Positions 1-7,963 of a DNA stretch of 13,771 nucleotides are shown piece after piece. Location of the stretch: NCBI GenBank assembly GCA_046289975.1, contig JBKBUQ010000074.1:1-13771 (forward strand). The letters run 5' to 3'. How positions within the stretch are numbered: position 1 is the stretch's first letter; each line of letters begins with the position of its first letter. The position numbers and the translations under genes were made by a program. The notes beneath the pieces are model-generated. The model saw nothing but the letters and a program-made list of their open reading frames with translations, did no database searches and was not told the DNA's origin. This DNA comes from UBA2798 sp046289975 (GTDB lineage: Bacteria; Bacteroidota; Bacteroidia; Flavobacteriales_D; UBA2798).

Positions 1-1009
1 CAATAAGTAGAACATCCAAATCCTTTATCCCATTATCGAGGTTGCGGTAGGAAAAACGACCTTGAAGATCTTTGGATTCTACAACGGCTGTTTCTGTTAT
101 CTGAATAAAATAAATATCATCGCTACCTTTACCGCCTTCTCGGTTGGAGGAAATAAAACCGGTTTTACCGTTTTTAGCTATTGTAATGCCAAAATCGTCG
201 GCACTCGAGTTGATGCTTTCACCCAAATTTTCTGCCGGAGTGAATTCCAAATCCCTGAAATAAGATTTAAAAATATCGAGTTCGCCATTTCCTCCACTGC
301 AGTTGCTGGAGAAATAAAGTACATTTTCATGGACAAAAGGAAAAACCTCATCGCCCGTTGTATTGATCATTACTCCTGCATTAATGGGAGTGCCCCAGGT
401 TTCATTCTCCAACCGGGAATAGAAAATATCTTTTCCGCCTTTTGTGCCTTCTCTGTCGCTGGAGAAAAACAGCACATTCCCATCCGTACTGAATGCAGGA
501 TGTCCGTATGAGTGATCTGCATCACAAAATGACAGGATTTGCGGGCTCGACCATTTACCGTCGATTTTTTTTGTAAGGTAAAGTTGTGGACGGTTAACTG
601 TATGCCGCTTTTTTCCTACTTGGGTGAAAACTATGGTAGCACCATCCGGTGCAATTGCAATGGGCCCGGAATGATTTTGACCAACCAACATTGCGGAATA
701 AATAACAGGACTTTGAGTTTTTGCACTATCTGCAACGAGTTGAAATCCGGTGCTGAAAATATTCATGAACTTTCGTTTCTTCCAGCGATTCTCGCCCCAG
801 TTGAGGTAATCGAAATCGCGGTCGGAAACAAATACCAGTCGTTCACCTGCAATTAGCGGTGAAAATTCACTAAAAGCAGTATTGAGACCGGGAATGGATC
901 GAACGTCGTAAGTAGTAATGATTTTGGTATTAAATACCGCTTCATGTTGTGCCTTGCTGACAAACGGTAGGAACAACAATAGAAAAACGGTATAGTGTAA
1001 AAATTTCAT
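1..1009 (-). CDS. PD40 beta-propeller protein, probably OmpA-family, 3' end outside window
   Basis: The reading frame starts at the ATG at 1009 and stays open to the left edge, giving 336 visible residues. Residues 1-20 form a signal peptide ending in SKA before QHEAV, so the protein is exported. Residues about 46-312 contain at least four PD40/WD40-like blades: a first strand ending in FVSDR near 60-64, then STDGNVLFFSSDREG near 174-188, LYFSSNCSGGNGELDIF near 231-247 and GFISSNREGGKGSDDIY near 294-310. From about residue 326 (LQGRFSYRNL) a new domain begins that resembles a carboxypeptidase-regulatory-like fold. In Bacteroidota this order usually ends in an OmpA peptidoglycan-binding domain, but that part is not in the window and is inferred. 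There is no TPR segment before the propeller, unlike PorE. It lies 11 bp after the PorP/SprF stop, so it is probably the third gene of the same operon, a periplasmic companion of the T9SS cargo. Confidence 0.85.
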   Translation of the reverse strand, partial: MKFLHYTVFLLLFLPFVSKAQHEAVFNTKIITTYDVRSIPGLNTAFSEFSPLIAGERLVFVSDRDFDYLNWGENRWKKRKFMNIFSTGFQLVADSAKTQSPVIYSAMLVGQNHSGPIAIAPDGATIVFTQVGKKRHTVNRPQLYLTKKIDGKWSSPQILSFCDADHSYGHPAFSTDGNVLFFSSDREGTKGGKDIFYSRLENETWGTPINAGVMINTTGDEVFPFVHENVLYFSSNCSGGNGELDIFKSYFRDLEFTPAENLGESINSSADDFGITIAKNGKTGFISSNREGGKGSDDIYFIQITETAVVESKDLQGRFSYRNLDNGIKDLDVLLI

Positions 1010-1020
1010 GGTGTGGCGTC

Positions 1021-1968
1021 CTACAGGTATCGGGGTGAAATGGATTGTGTTTTTTTGATGTTCAAATCGAAACCGAGCATGATTTCATGGGTTCCGGTTG
1101 TGAAACTTTTTAGTTTGTTAAATACGATGTCGTAAGAATACCCGGCACGTAAATAATCGGTGATGTTGTATTCCGCTATAATCACTACGGATTTACTGCT
1201 TCTGTATCCGGCTCCCAGCCATAAAGCTTTGCTAAACAAAAACGAGGTGTTGATGTCGATATTTACCGGTGCTCCATCTGTGTATTTTACAAGTGCAGTG
1301 GGTTTAAAAACAGTATTCTCGCCAATTTGTATTGCCGCACCGGTTGAAAAAAGATAATGCCTTTTCATTACTACATGTGCATCTGAGGGAAGATTTGGAT
1401 AATTGATCTTGTTCTCCAGTAAATGATTGACGGATAGTCCTGCAAAAAATGATTTAGTATAGAGGTAAGTTCCGAAATCAAAAGTTGGAACCAATGCGCG
1501 GGTTGCTCCATTTGCACTGAAACGATCATTTGGATCAAAGTAATTTAATTTCGAAACATCCAGTCTTGAATTAAACATACCACCACGTAATCCAAATGAG
1601 AGTTTTGCCTTGCCAAGTTTAAGATGATAGGCGTAGGTAAGCAACATTCCTGTGTTACGTGTTGGACCAATTCCATCATTAAAAATGTTAATCCCCAAAG
1701 CCATGTTTTCTTTGGGTAGCGGACTATGCATACTGAATGTTTGGGTTGAAGGCGCACCTTCTATTCCTCTCCATTGTTCTCTTAAGATTAATGTCCCGCT
1801 CATTGTTTCCCTGCTTCCTGCGTAGGCCGGGTTTATCATAAACGGATTAAACATGTATTGGCTGTAAAGTGCATCCTGTTGTGCATTTACCAATGTTGAA
1901 CCGGAAAACGCTACCAGAAAAAACAGGGTAGAAAGGCTAAGCGAAAATAAGTGAAGTGTACTTTTCAT
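1021..1968 (-). CDS. PorP/SprF family type IX secretion system outer-membrane protein
   Basis: This complete 315-aa protein has a signal peptide (residues 1-29, ending VNA before QQ). It is followed directly by the family hallmark, QQDALYSQYMFNPFMINPAY at 30-49 and then AGSRE. The rest is alternating beta strands typical of a 14-strand-class outer-membrane barrel, for example LGINIFNDGIG, LSFGLRGGMF and LRAGYSYDI. The length matches the family (about 300-340 aa). In Flavobacterium johnsoniae SprF is needed to secrete the adhesin SprB, and type B cargo proteins are commonly encoded next to a SprF-like protein. Here it sits 9 bp downstream of a type B cargo gene, so it is probably that protein's dedicated partner. 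The start at 1968 is preceded by a GAAAGGAAT purine stretch. The specific pairing is an inference; the family assignment is strong. Confidence 0.95.
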   Translation of the reverse strand: MKSTLHLFSLSLSTLFFLVAFSGSTLVNAQQDALYSQYMFNPFMINPAYAGSRETMSGTLILREQWRGIEGAPSTQTFSMHSPLPKENMALGINIFNDGIGPTRNTGMLLTYAYHLKLGKAKLSFGLRGGMFNSRLDVSKLNYFDPNDRFSANGATRALVPTFDFGTYLYTKSFFAGLSVNHLLENKINYPNLPSDAHVVMKRHYLFSTGAAIQIGENTVFKPTALVKYTDGAPVNIDINTSFLFSKALWLGAGYRSSKSVVIIAEYNITDYLRAGYSYDIVFNKLKSFTTGTHEIMLGFDLNIKKTQSISPRYL

Positions 1969-1977
1969 ATTCCTTTC

Positions 1978-4900
1978 TTAACGTGTAAGTTGAATCCATC
2001 CCGAATACTGTCGGTCGGCATCGTGATACCTCACAACATAAAAATAAGTTCCCGATGGAAGTTGTTGCCCGCCTCTATTGGTCCCATCCCATACAACCGA
2101 AACGTTGTCGTAGTTCGTGAATTCTCTAATTGCATCGCCCCAGCGGTTAAAAATGGTAACAGTGTTATTCGGGAAGAATCCTGCAGCAGGAAGTATCCAC
2201 AATTCATTTACACCATCTCCATCCGGACTGAACGCATTGTACACTTCTTCAAAAATACAATTGGGGTCTGTTGAAATTTGAACGTCGATAGTCCCGTTTA
2301 AAGTACATGAGCCAATTAATGCTTGATAAGAGTAAATAGTATTTTGAAACGGAGAAGCAGTTGGCTGTAAAATGGTTGAATCATCAAGCGTACCTCCCGG
2401 TGACCAAACAATACTTGTTAGAGTTCCTGTATTCACTACAAGATCTAATATTGTAGTTTCACCTGTGCAGATTGAAACAGGCGAAGTTGCAGTAATTGCC
2501 GTATTGTCAATAACAGAAACAGTGAACATGCTTGAAGGTCCAACACAGTTGGTGTAGTTTACTGCTGCAAAATAGTCGTTGTAAGTTGCCGGAAGGTTGG
2601 GTGGGGTAAAGGCAAAACCTGCACTTACAGGAATAGTAAGCGCAGATGTATTGTACCATGTCATCAATCCAAATACTCCTGTCTGATCTGTATTGAATGT
2701 TGGAATGGGGTCGCCTGAGCAAATAGTGTAGTCGTATTGAAGCGATACAGGGGCTACAGGGTCAGGGAGAATTAGCGCAACAATTGTGTCGCGTTGGTTA
2801 CAGGTTGCGGTTGTATAGAAAATATTAAAAATCCCGAAGCTGGTTGCTGAAAAATCAGCTGCTCCTGTAGTTGCATTAATTGTGATTCCCCCTGTTGCAG
2901 TAAATATTCCTCCAGGGCTTGTAATAGTTGGTGTAAGTGTAGATCCGCCTATGCATATGTATAATGTATCACTCGGCGCAAGGGGATACACGATATTAGG
3001 ATCCGGGATTGGTAAAATGTTTACCACCACAGTATCGTTGCTGGTGCAGGATCCATTAGTGATTGTTAAAACATAGGTGGTTCCAGTTGGGGGAGAGCTT
3101 GTGAATATTGCAGTGCTGCCAAGTAAAGTTGCATTTCCGCTTTCATACCAAGAATAGCTTATCGCATTTGTACTACCGGATCCGTCAAGAACAGCTGGCG
3201 CGCCTAAACAAACACTAAGGTCGGGACCGGCATTTGCCTGCAACACGGTTTGTGTTCCGATTGTAACTGAAGTAATCGGAGTGAGGCATCCATTAGAATC
3301 TTGAATCTGCGTATTGTAAATACCGGTGCAAAGACCGGAAAATGTTGCTGACGGATTAAACAAAGTACCATTGTCGATACTGTAATTAAGGACGCCTGTT
3401 CCACCTGTAGCGGAAAATGAAATTGAACCATCACAGAATGAAGGGCAGGAAACATCAACAGTGGTTACAGAAGTTACAATAATAATTGGCGGGTCAACCA
3501 ATGTAACTGAAGTTACAGGAGCAGTGCAGTTGTTCTGATCGGATACTACAAGATTAGTGTAAGATCCTGAACATAGCGCAGAAAATACAGATGATGCCTG
3601 AAATAGCGCCCCTCCGTCGTTGGAGTATTGTATTATTCCGGTTCCACCTGTTGCAGTAACTGTAATAGTACCGTCGCATGATCCATTACATAAAGGATCG
3701 CTTCCTGTTGCTGTTGCAGTAATAGGAAGCGGTTCTGTAATTGTAAATACAGCGGTAGTATCCGGGCATCCGCTTGCGTCCATTGCGATTCCGTAATAGC
3801 TGCCGGGAGCAAGTGATCCAACAGTGTTTAGAAACTGTCCTGTAATTTGCGTGTTTGTGCTCGTGTACCAGGAATAGGTAAACGGAGCAATACCTCCTAC
3901 TGGGGTTGCTGTAGCGCTTCCATTTGCTGATCCTGCACAGGTGACATTGTTGGTAGTGTGGTTTACGGTAGTAATTCCGGTTACAACAGTTGTATTTTGA
4001 CTGAATTCAGAAGTTTCAAAATATCCGCCTGCAGCAACAAACTTACTTACGGTTGCAGTTACAATAGTTCCGGTGGTTAATAGTGTTGCATGGAAATAAG
4101 AAAAGAAAGTATAACCGGTTGTTGTAACAGTTATGTTTGATGATCCCAGCCATAAATTACCTTCTCCATGCCCGGAAGGATCCTGACCTGCACCAGGTAC
4201 TTGATAAAAATCGATTCGGTAAGTGTTTCCTGCTATTCCGTAAAACTCACCGGCAATCGCTGTTCCTGTGCCACATTGAGTGGAAAGGAAATTGTCGGCG
4301 AAATTGATCAATGTATTAGCACCGGCATCGGCATCGTTCAAGTCATTTGGAGTAACACCAACAGCTCCAAGATCAATCCCCAATCCGGAATTATTCAGAA
4401 TGATATTTTTAATAATCCCATTTTCTGTCCCTGAAATTACAGCAACACCGGCACCGTTATTGAAGGCAATTGTATTGTCTGCTGTTGATCCATTTCCTAC
4501 TCTGTTTCTGTTACCTGCAATCGAAACTCCATGGCCGCCATTACCCTGATTTATACTGTTTGTTATATCTGTTCCAATTAAGTTGTTGTACAGATTTACA
4601 CTGTCAGAAATAATGTCCATTCCTTTTCCAAGGTTAAAACAGACAATATTGCCACCGACCTGAGTGTTTGCTCCATTGTTTATTTCTATGCCGTGAATAG
4701 TATTGCTTCGCATGAGTGTTCGTGAACTGTCAAGACCAACGGTGTTGTTTAATATTGTATTGTTTCGCGAGGAGGATATGCCAATTCCTGAATTTCCATT
4801 TGAACTGATATAGTTTCCACCCAAGGCTGTTCCAATTGAATTGCCATTGGATCCTGTTTCAATAAAAACTCCGTACCCTCCATTACCAATCGCATTATTA

Positions 4901-7098
4901 AGTTCACTAATTCCAATAAAATTATTTGTCAGCGCATTACCGCCGGCACCGGAAGAGATTCTGACTCCGTTTCCACTATTTCCGGAGATATAGTTTCTGC
5001 CATTACTGGCGCCAATTGTGTTACCTGTGGATGTGCCGCTAATTTGTATTCCTGTTGTATTGGCAATTGAAACCGCGGCAATAGGTGAATACCCAATATT
5101 GTTTTTGAAAACCGAATTTGAAGTTCCCCCGTTAATGAAAATTCCAGCTCCTCCCTGACCACAGATGATGTTATTTCTACCCAATGTTGTACCGCCAATT
5201 GTATTATTGGATGCGGAAATGGTGACGCCATTTGCAGCAGCAGAACTTAATGGATTTTGTCCGTTAAAGGTTACACCAAATTTATTTCCTGAAACAGTAT
5301 TTGCGTTTGCAGATGAATTGATAAAAACCTGATGGGCGGTATTTCCTGAAAGAATATTTCCCTGAAAAAAATGGGATTCACCGCCAATTAGGTTTCCTGT
5401 TGCTGCTGCGCCGGAAACTTCAACACCTACAGCCTGATTTCCGAAAATTGCTGTCCCGATTTGATCTGTTCCGATAAGGTTGTTTTTAATCGTATTACCG
5501 GGTGAGTTATTAATTAGAATTCCGCGAAAAATATTGTTAGAAATCATGTTGATGCTATGAAGAGACGTATCTCCAATTGTATTAGCACCTGCAGCTCCTT
5601 GAATTTCTATTCCATGGGTACCATTGCTATGTACCATGTTTCCCTGAATTTTACAACCGGACGCTCCGCCAATTACAATTCCGTTGCTTACAAATCCATT
5701 AATATTAAGGCCACTGATAAAACTATTGGTAGCAGTATTTCCTAAGATTATTCCATTGGTAGTTGCTCCCGCGCCATCTAAAATAATTATTGGGGTTAAA
5801 CTGGTAAGGGAGTTGGGAACATTTCCCGGACCTCCAATTTGGCTGCCGGATTGAATGTAACCATCTATTATTACCGGATTGGTGATGTTAAGTGTTGCGC
5901 CAAGCACAATGGGTGTTGGAGCCGGAATAATGAAGTCAATGTAATAGGGGGCCGGTGTAGCATTTGCATTTACCTGCGAAACCGCGTTTGCAAGTGATCC
6001 TGCTCCGGTTGCATTTGAATTCACAACAGTGTATTGCGAAAACTCAACAGCTCCTGCATCCGGATTCATTGCGGTATTCCCTTGCATAATGCGTGGCGCC
6101 CTTCTGCAATCTGTTAAAGGAAGTGGTCCTGCAGTTCCATTGTCGGTAGCCGGTGAGGCGTTACTGTTAATGCGGTGAAAACGCATTCCGTATCCATCTG
6201 TAACCAGCAGACCAAGATTTAACAATGCTGGTAATACGCCAAAGGCATCATTGATGGAAGTAGTAACAAATCCCGGATTAACAAAAGTGAAAATATTTCC
6301 ACCCTGACTAACAAAATTTGCTGCTCCGGAATTGGATAGCGAACCTAAAATACCTTGATCAAAAATGTTGTTGTGAAGAGTAACAGTTGTGCCCGCAATG
6401 GCAACCGATAAGTCTTTACCAAGATTTGTTGCCGTATTTCCCTTAAAGGTGCAATGACGGATAACCAGTGCCGGACCATTAATCGCTCTGATTGCTCCTC
6501 CATTTGCATTGGAGTTGTTTGCTGAAAATGTACAATTGGTTAAAGTACAGGTGGCCGCTGCTCCATTCACATATATCGCTCCTCCATCCGATACGCTTGA
6601 GTTTTGTGTAAAGCAGCTGGAGTTAATGATAGTTGGCCCGTTGGTTAAAATTGCTCCTCCTGTATTTGCCCGACCTTGTTCAAACACACAATCATTCACC
6701 AATAGACTGGCTGTATTTGCAACCTGAATGGCTCCAACATTTAGATTAAGCGAAGGGTTGTGAAACAAAAAACCACGAATGCTTAACTGTCCTCCTGTAA
6801 CGTTAAATGCGTAGTTGTTAATTCCTACCCCTGAGAAATTGATGGTATTGTGAACGGGGAAGGCGCCAATAACTTCTACCGATGTGGTTACGGTAATTGG
6901 GGAAGTCAAAGCGACGGTTCCGCTTATGCCCATGATTACCCGGTCTCCTGCTGCTGAAATTCCTATCTGGTCCCTTAGCGAACCAGGTCCTGCGTTGGCT
7001 GTATTGGTAACGTAGCGATCGGCACTCTTAACCGATATTGAAATAAATACCGGAAATAAAATAAGAATGTGCCTAAAAGACCCAAAAAGTTTCGCCAT
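1978..7098 (-). CDS. Giant T9SS type B surface protein: two beta-helix blocks, SprB repeats, gliding-motility C-terminal domain
   Basis: This 1706-aa secreted protein is likely an adhesin or other cell-surface protein. Residues 1-26 are a signal peptide ending KSA before DRYV. Residues about 27-350 form a parallel beta-helix region with GGAI turns (147-150, 172-175, 200-203). Residues about 354-920 form a second beta-helix of NosD/pectin-lyase type with at least nine N-x-I/V-G turns (such as NTIGG 632-636 and NLIGT 839-843). A beta-sandwich-like stretch follows at about 940-1040, then three SprB-type repeats (about 1046-1281), Ig/PKD-like modules (about 1288-1610), and the type B sorting domain (about 1616-1706) with SPDGDGVN, NRWG, WDGTN and LPSGTYFYVV. 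The domain ends at a conserved-looking GWIQLTR. No catalytic motif is evident, so an enzymatic role is unproven. It is the first gene of a probable operon with PorP/SprF (9-bp gap) and the PD40 protein. Glycan or surface binding is an inference. Confidence 0.93.
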   Translation of the reverse strand: MAKLFGSFRHILILFPVFISISVKSADRYVTNTANAGPGSLRDQIGISAAGDRVIMGISGTVALTSPITVTTSVEVIGAFPVHNTINFSGVGINNYAFNVTGGQLSIRGFLFHNPSLNLNVGAIQVANTASLLVNDCVFEQGRANTGGAILTNGPTIINSSCFTQNSSVSDGGAIYVNGAAATCTLTNCTFSANNSNANGGAIRAINGPALVIRHCTFKGNTATNLGKDLSVAIAGTTVTLHNNIFDQGILGSLSNSGAANFVSQGGNIFTFVNPGFVTTSINDAFGVLPALLNLGLLVTDGYGMRFHRINSNASPATDNGTAGPLPLTDCRRAPRIMQGNTAMNPDAGAVEFSQYTVVNSNATGAGSLANAVSQVNANATPAPYYIDFIIPAPTPIVLGATLNITNPVIIDGYIQSGSQIGGPGNVPNSLTSLTPIIILDGAGATTNGIILGNTATNSFISGLNINGFVSNGIVIGGASGCKIQGNMVHSNGTHGIEIQGAAGANTIGDTSLHSINMISNNIFRGILINNSPGNTIKNNLIGTDQIGTAIFGNQAVGVEVSGAAATGNLIGGESHFFQGNILSGNTAHQVFINSSANANTVSGNKFGVTFNGQNPLSSAAANGVTISASNNTIGGTTLGRNNIICGQGGAGIFINGGTSNSVFKNNIGYSPIAAVSIANTTGIQISGTSTGNTIGASNGRNYISGNSGNGVRISSGAGGNALTNNFIGISELNNAIGNGGYGVFIETGSNGNSIGTALGGNYISSNGNSGIGISSSRNNTILNNTVGLDSSRTLMRSNTIHGIEINNGANTQVGGNIVCFNLGKGMDIISDSVNLYNNLIGTDITNSINQGNGGHGVSIAGNRNRVGNGSTADNTIAFNNGAGVAVISGTENGIIKNIILNNSGLGIDLGAVGVTPNDLNDADAGANTLINFADNFLSTQCGTGTAIAGEFYGIAGNTYRIDFYQVPGAGQDPSGHGEGNLWLGSSNITVTTTGYTFFSYFHATLLTTGTIVTATVSKFVAAGGYFETSEFSQNTTVVTGITTVNHTTNNVTCAGSANGSATATPVGGIAPFTYSWYTSTNTQITGQFLNTVGSLAPGSYYGIAMDASGCPDTTAVFTITEPLPITATATGSDPLCNGSCDGTITVTATGGTGIIQYSNDGGALFQASSVFSALCSGSYTNLVVSDQNNCTAPVTSVTLVDPPIIIVTSVTTVDVSCPSFCDGSISFSATGGTGVLNYSIDNGTLFNPSATFSGLCTGIYNTQIQDSNGCLTPITSVTIGTQTVLQANAGPDLSVCLGAPAVLDGSGSTNAISYSWYESGNATLLGSTAIFTSSPPTGTTYVLTITNGSCTSNDTVVVNILPIPDPNIVYPLAPSDTLYICIGGSTLTPTITSPGGIFTATGGITINATTGAADFSATSFGIFNIFYTTATCNQRDTIVALILPDPVAPVSLQYDYTICSGDPIPTFNTDQTGVFGLMTWYNTSALTIPVSAGFAFTPPNLPATYNDYFAAVNYTNCVGPSSMFTVSVIDNTAITATSPVSICTGETTILDLVVNTGTLTSIVWSPGGTLDDSTILQPTASPFQNTIYSYQALIGSCTLNGTIDVQISTDPNCIFEEVYNAFSPDGDGVNELWILPAAGFFPNNTVTIFNRWGDAIREFTNYDNVSVVWDGTNRGGQQLPSGTYFYVVRYHDADRQYSGWIQLTR
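1981..2253 (-). other. Type B T9SS C-terminal sorting domain (gliding motility-associated type)
   Basis: This segment encodes residues about 1616-1706 of the giant protein. The recognisable marks in order are AFSPDGDGVNELW, TIFNRWGD, VVWDGTNRGGQ and LPSGTYFYVVRY, ending a few residues after a GWIQL strand. This is the domain T9SS uses to recognise its type B substrates and that directs them to the cell surface. It is complete, with no frameshift and a single TAA stop at 1978-1980. Confidence 0.93.
3256..3963 (-). repeat. Three tandem SprB-type repeats in the giant protein
   Basis: Residues about 1046-1281 contain three copies of a roughly 75-residue unit. Each copy shows a Cys-rich start (VTCAGSANGSA, PLCNGSCDGTI, SCPSFCDGSI), then TATPVGG or ATGGTG, an aromatic strand (FTYSWY, IQYSND, LNYSID), a G-(S/I)-Y turn, and a closing D-x-x-x-C segment. 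The second and third copies are closer to each other, sharing the FxxLCxGxY core. This matches the SprB repeat known from gliding adhesins and other Bacteroidota surface proteins. The copy boundaries are approximate because I placed them by eye. Confidence 0.8.
4339..6039 (-). repeat. Second beta-helix repeat region (NosD/pectin-lyase type)
   Basis: Residues about 354-920 are built of short degenerate coils rich in Asn and Gly. N-x-I/V-G turns occur at 506, 540, 569, 632, 693, 726, 753, 785 and 839, interleaved with GN-x-I-S-G-N and NGV/NGI-x-I segments. The spacing is irregular (24-63 residues) because one turn motif covers one to three coils. This is typical of right-handed parallel beta-helices. 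The DNA repeats are too degenerate to suggest recent slippage or recombination. Confidence 0.75.
6049..7020 (-). repeat. First beta-helix region of the giant protein
   Basis: Residues about 27-350 begin with a cap-like segment (YVTNTANAGPGSLRDQI) and carry GGAI turns followed by short strands containing Cys and Phe, such as NSSCFTQNSS and LTNCTFSANN. This resembles the repeats of autotransporter-like and polymorphic-membrane-type beta-helices. It ends with an AMNPDAGAVEFSQY segment, the usual close of this kind of domain, before the second block starts. Confidence 0.7.
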
Positions 7099-7133
7099 GG
7101 TTTGTGTTTGGTGTGTATCACAAAAACTAACGG

Positions 7134-7141
7134 CAAAAATA
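7134..7141 (-). promoter_or_regulatory. Candidate -7 promoter element for the T9SS cargo operon
   Basis: Read on the minus strand this is TATTTTTG, an exact match to the Bacteroidota -7 consensus TAnnTTTG. It would give a leader of roughly 30 nt before the ATG at 7098. No convincing TTG element lies 19-21 bp upstream, so the match rests on one element. Its place in the 127-bp gap after the preceding operon supports a separate transcription start. Confidence 0.45.
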
Positions 7142-7225
7142 AGTTAAAGTTGCGCCTTGTAAGGGTAAAAGAATGAGAAAAAATGGTTAAAGTTTCGACC
7201 AATCAAAGAAAATACGGGATGTACC

Positions 7226-7963
7226 TTAAGTCTTTTTTGTGCGATTCTTTTGTTCCCGAATGGGAGCTTCATGGAAAAAATAGCGAAAATCCAATGTCAG
7301 GTAGGTTCCGCGAAGACCGAAATCAGCTCTGTAGGTGCTGAAATTATCTTTCGAATATTCGATATACGACCTTGTGATATCTTTAACAGGGTTGTGAAAT
7401 GAGGCTCCAAAATAGAAAAAACCGGATTTTTTGGTTCGGTATTCGAAGCCAACATTGGCAATTAGTGCGGCACTTAGAAAATTAGTGGTCAGTTGCGAAA
7501 AATGATAAAAACGGCGGTCTGTTGCGAAGGATTGTACATCGCTGGCAAAGGCAATGAGTGAGATTCCAAAGGCTGTATTCATATACAAACGCTCACCTAG
7601 CTGAATGTAAATTAGCATTTGATTGGGGATCTCGTAAGAAACCAAACTGAAATCGGAAGGAGAGGAGAAGCCGCTGTCTACATCTGTACAATTGATGGCA
7701 TAGCGCCTTTTCACATAGCTGATTCCGCCTTCGTAGGAAATCATTTTTGTGAATCCTCTGCGAATGATCATTCCGTAACTATGTCCCCAGGTGGGAGTTA
7801 TACTAGCTTCCAGGGCATCATCTTTTGTAGTGATTTCTCCCGCACCAAAAAAGCGACTCGCAAAAATGGGTTTGTATTGAATTCCTAATGTAAGCATCCG
7901 CTCTTGCGCATTAAGAATGCCAAAAGGGGAAAAAATAAGCAGAATCAGAATGAGTCGTTTCAT
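7226..7963 (-). CDS. Small outer-membrane beta-barrel protein, function unknown
   Basis: This complete 245-aa protein has a signal peptide at residues 1-19 (hydrophobic core, ILNA before QERML). The remainder is mainly amphipathic strands alternating with polar turns (LTLGIQYKPIF, YGMIIRRGF, YEGGISYVKRRY, FFYFGASFHNP, GTYLTLDFRYFF), consistent with an 8-10 strand barrel. The last barrel strand appears to end near the FRYFFHE segment and is followed by a very basic tail (REQKNRTKKT), which is unusual because barrels often end in an aromatic residue. Its start codon overlaps the stop of the M23 gene by one base (TAATG), so translation is probably coupled. It is the last gene of the operon. I do not recognise a specific family; a role in the envelope with the upstream hydrolase is inferred from position only. 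Confidence 0.85.
   Translation of the reverse strand: MKRLILILLIFSPFGILNAQERMLTLGIQYKPIFASRFFGAGEITTKDDALEASITPTWGHSYGMIIRRGFTKMISYEGGISYVKRRYAINCTDVDSGFSSPSDFSLVSYEIPNQMLIYIQLGERLYMNTAFGISLIAFASDVQSFATDRRFYHFSQLTTNFLSAALIANVGFEYRTKKSGFFYFGASFHNPVKDITRSYIEYSKDNFSTYRADFGLRGTYLTLDFRYFFHEAPIREQKNRTKKT

Noticed and set aside
62..856. Open plus-strand frames opposite the left-edge gene
   Set aside because: They lie antisense to the PD40 protein, whose translation shows a signal peptide and clear propeller repeats; the plus-strand translations show no domain or coding-like pattern.
4339..6039. CRISPR-like or tandem DNA repeats in the giant gene
   Set aside because: The recurring CCAATT-containing words encode the N-x-I-G protein turns with irregular spacing and differing codons; there are no identical direct repeats with spacers.
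7178..7201. Terminator after the barrel gene
   Set aside because: A TGGT/ACCA stem followed by six U residues (minus strand) is possible, but four base pairs with a 10-nt loop is too weak to support.
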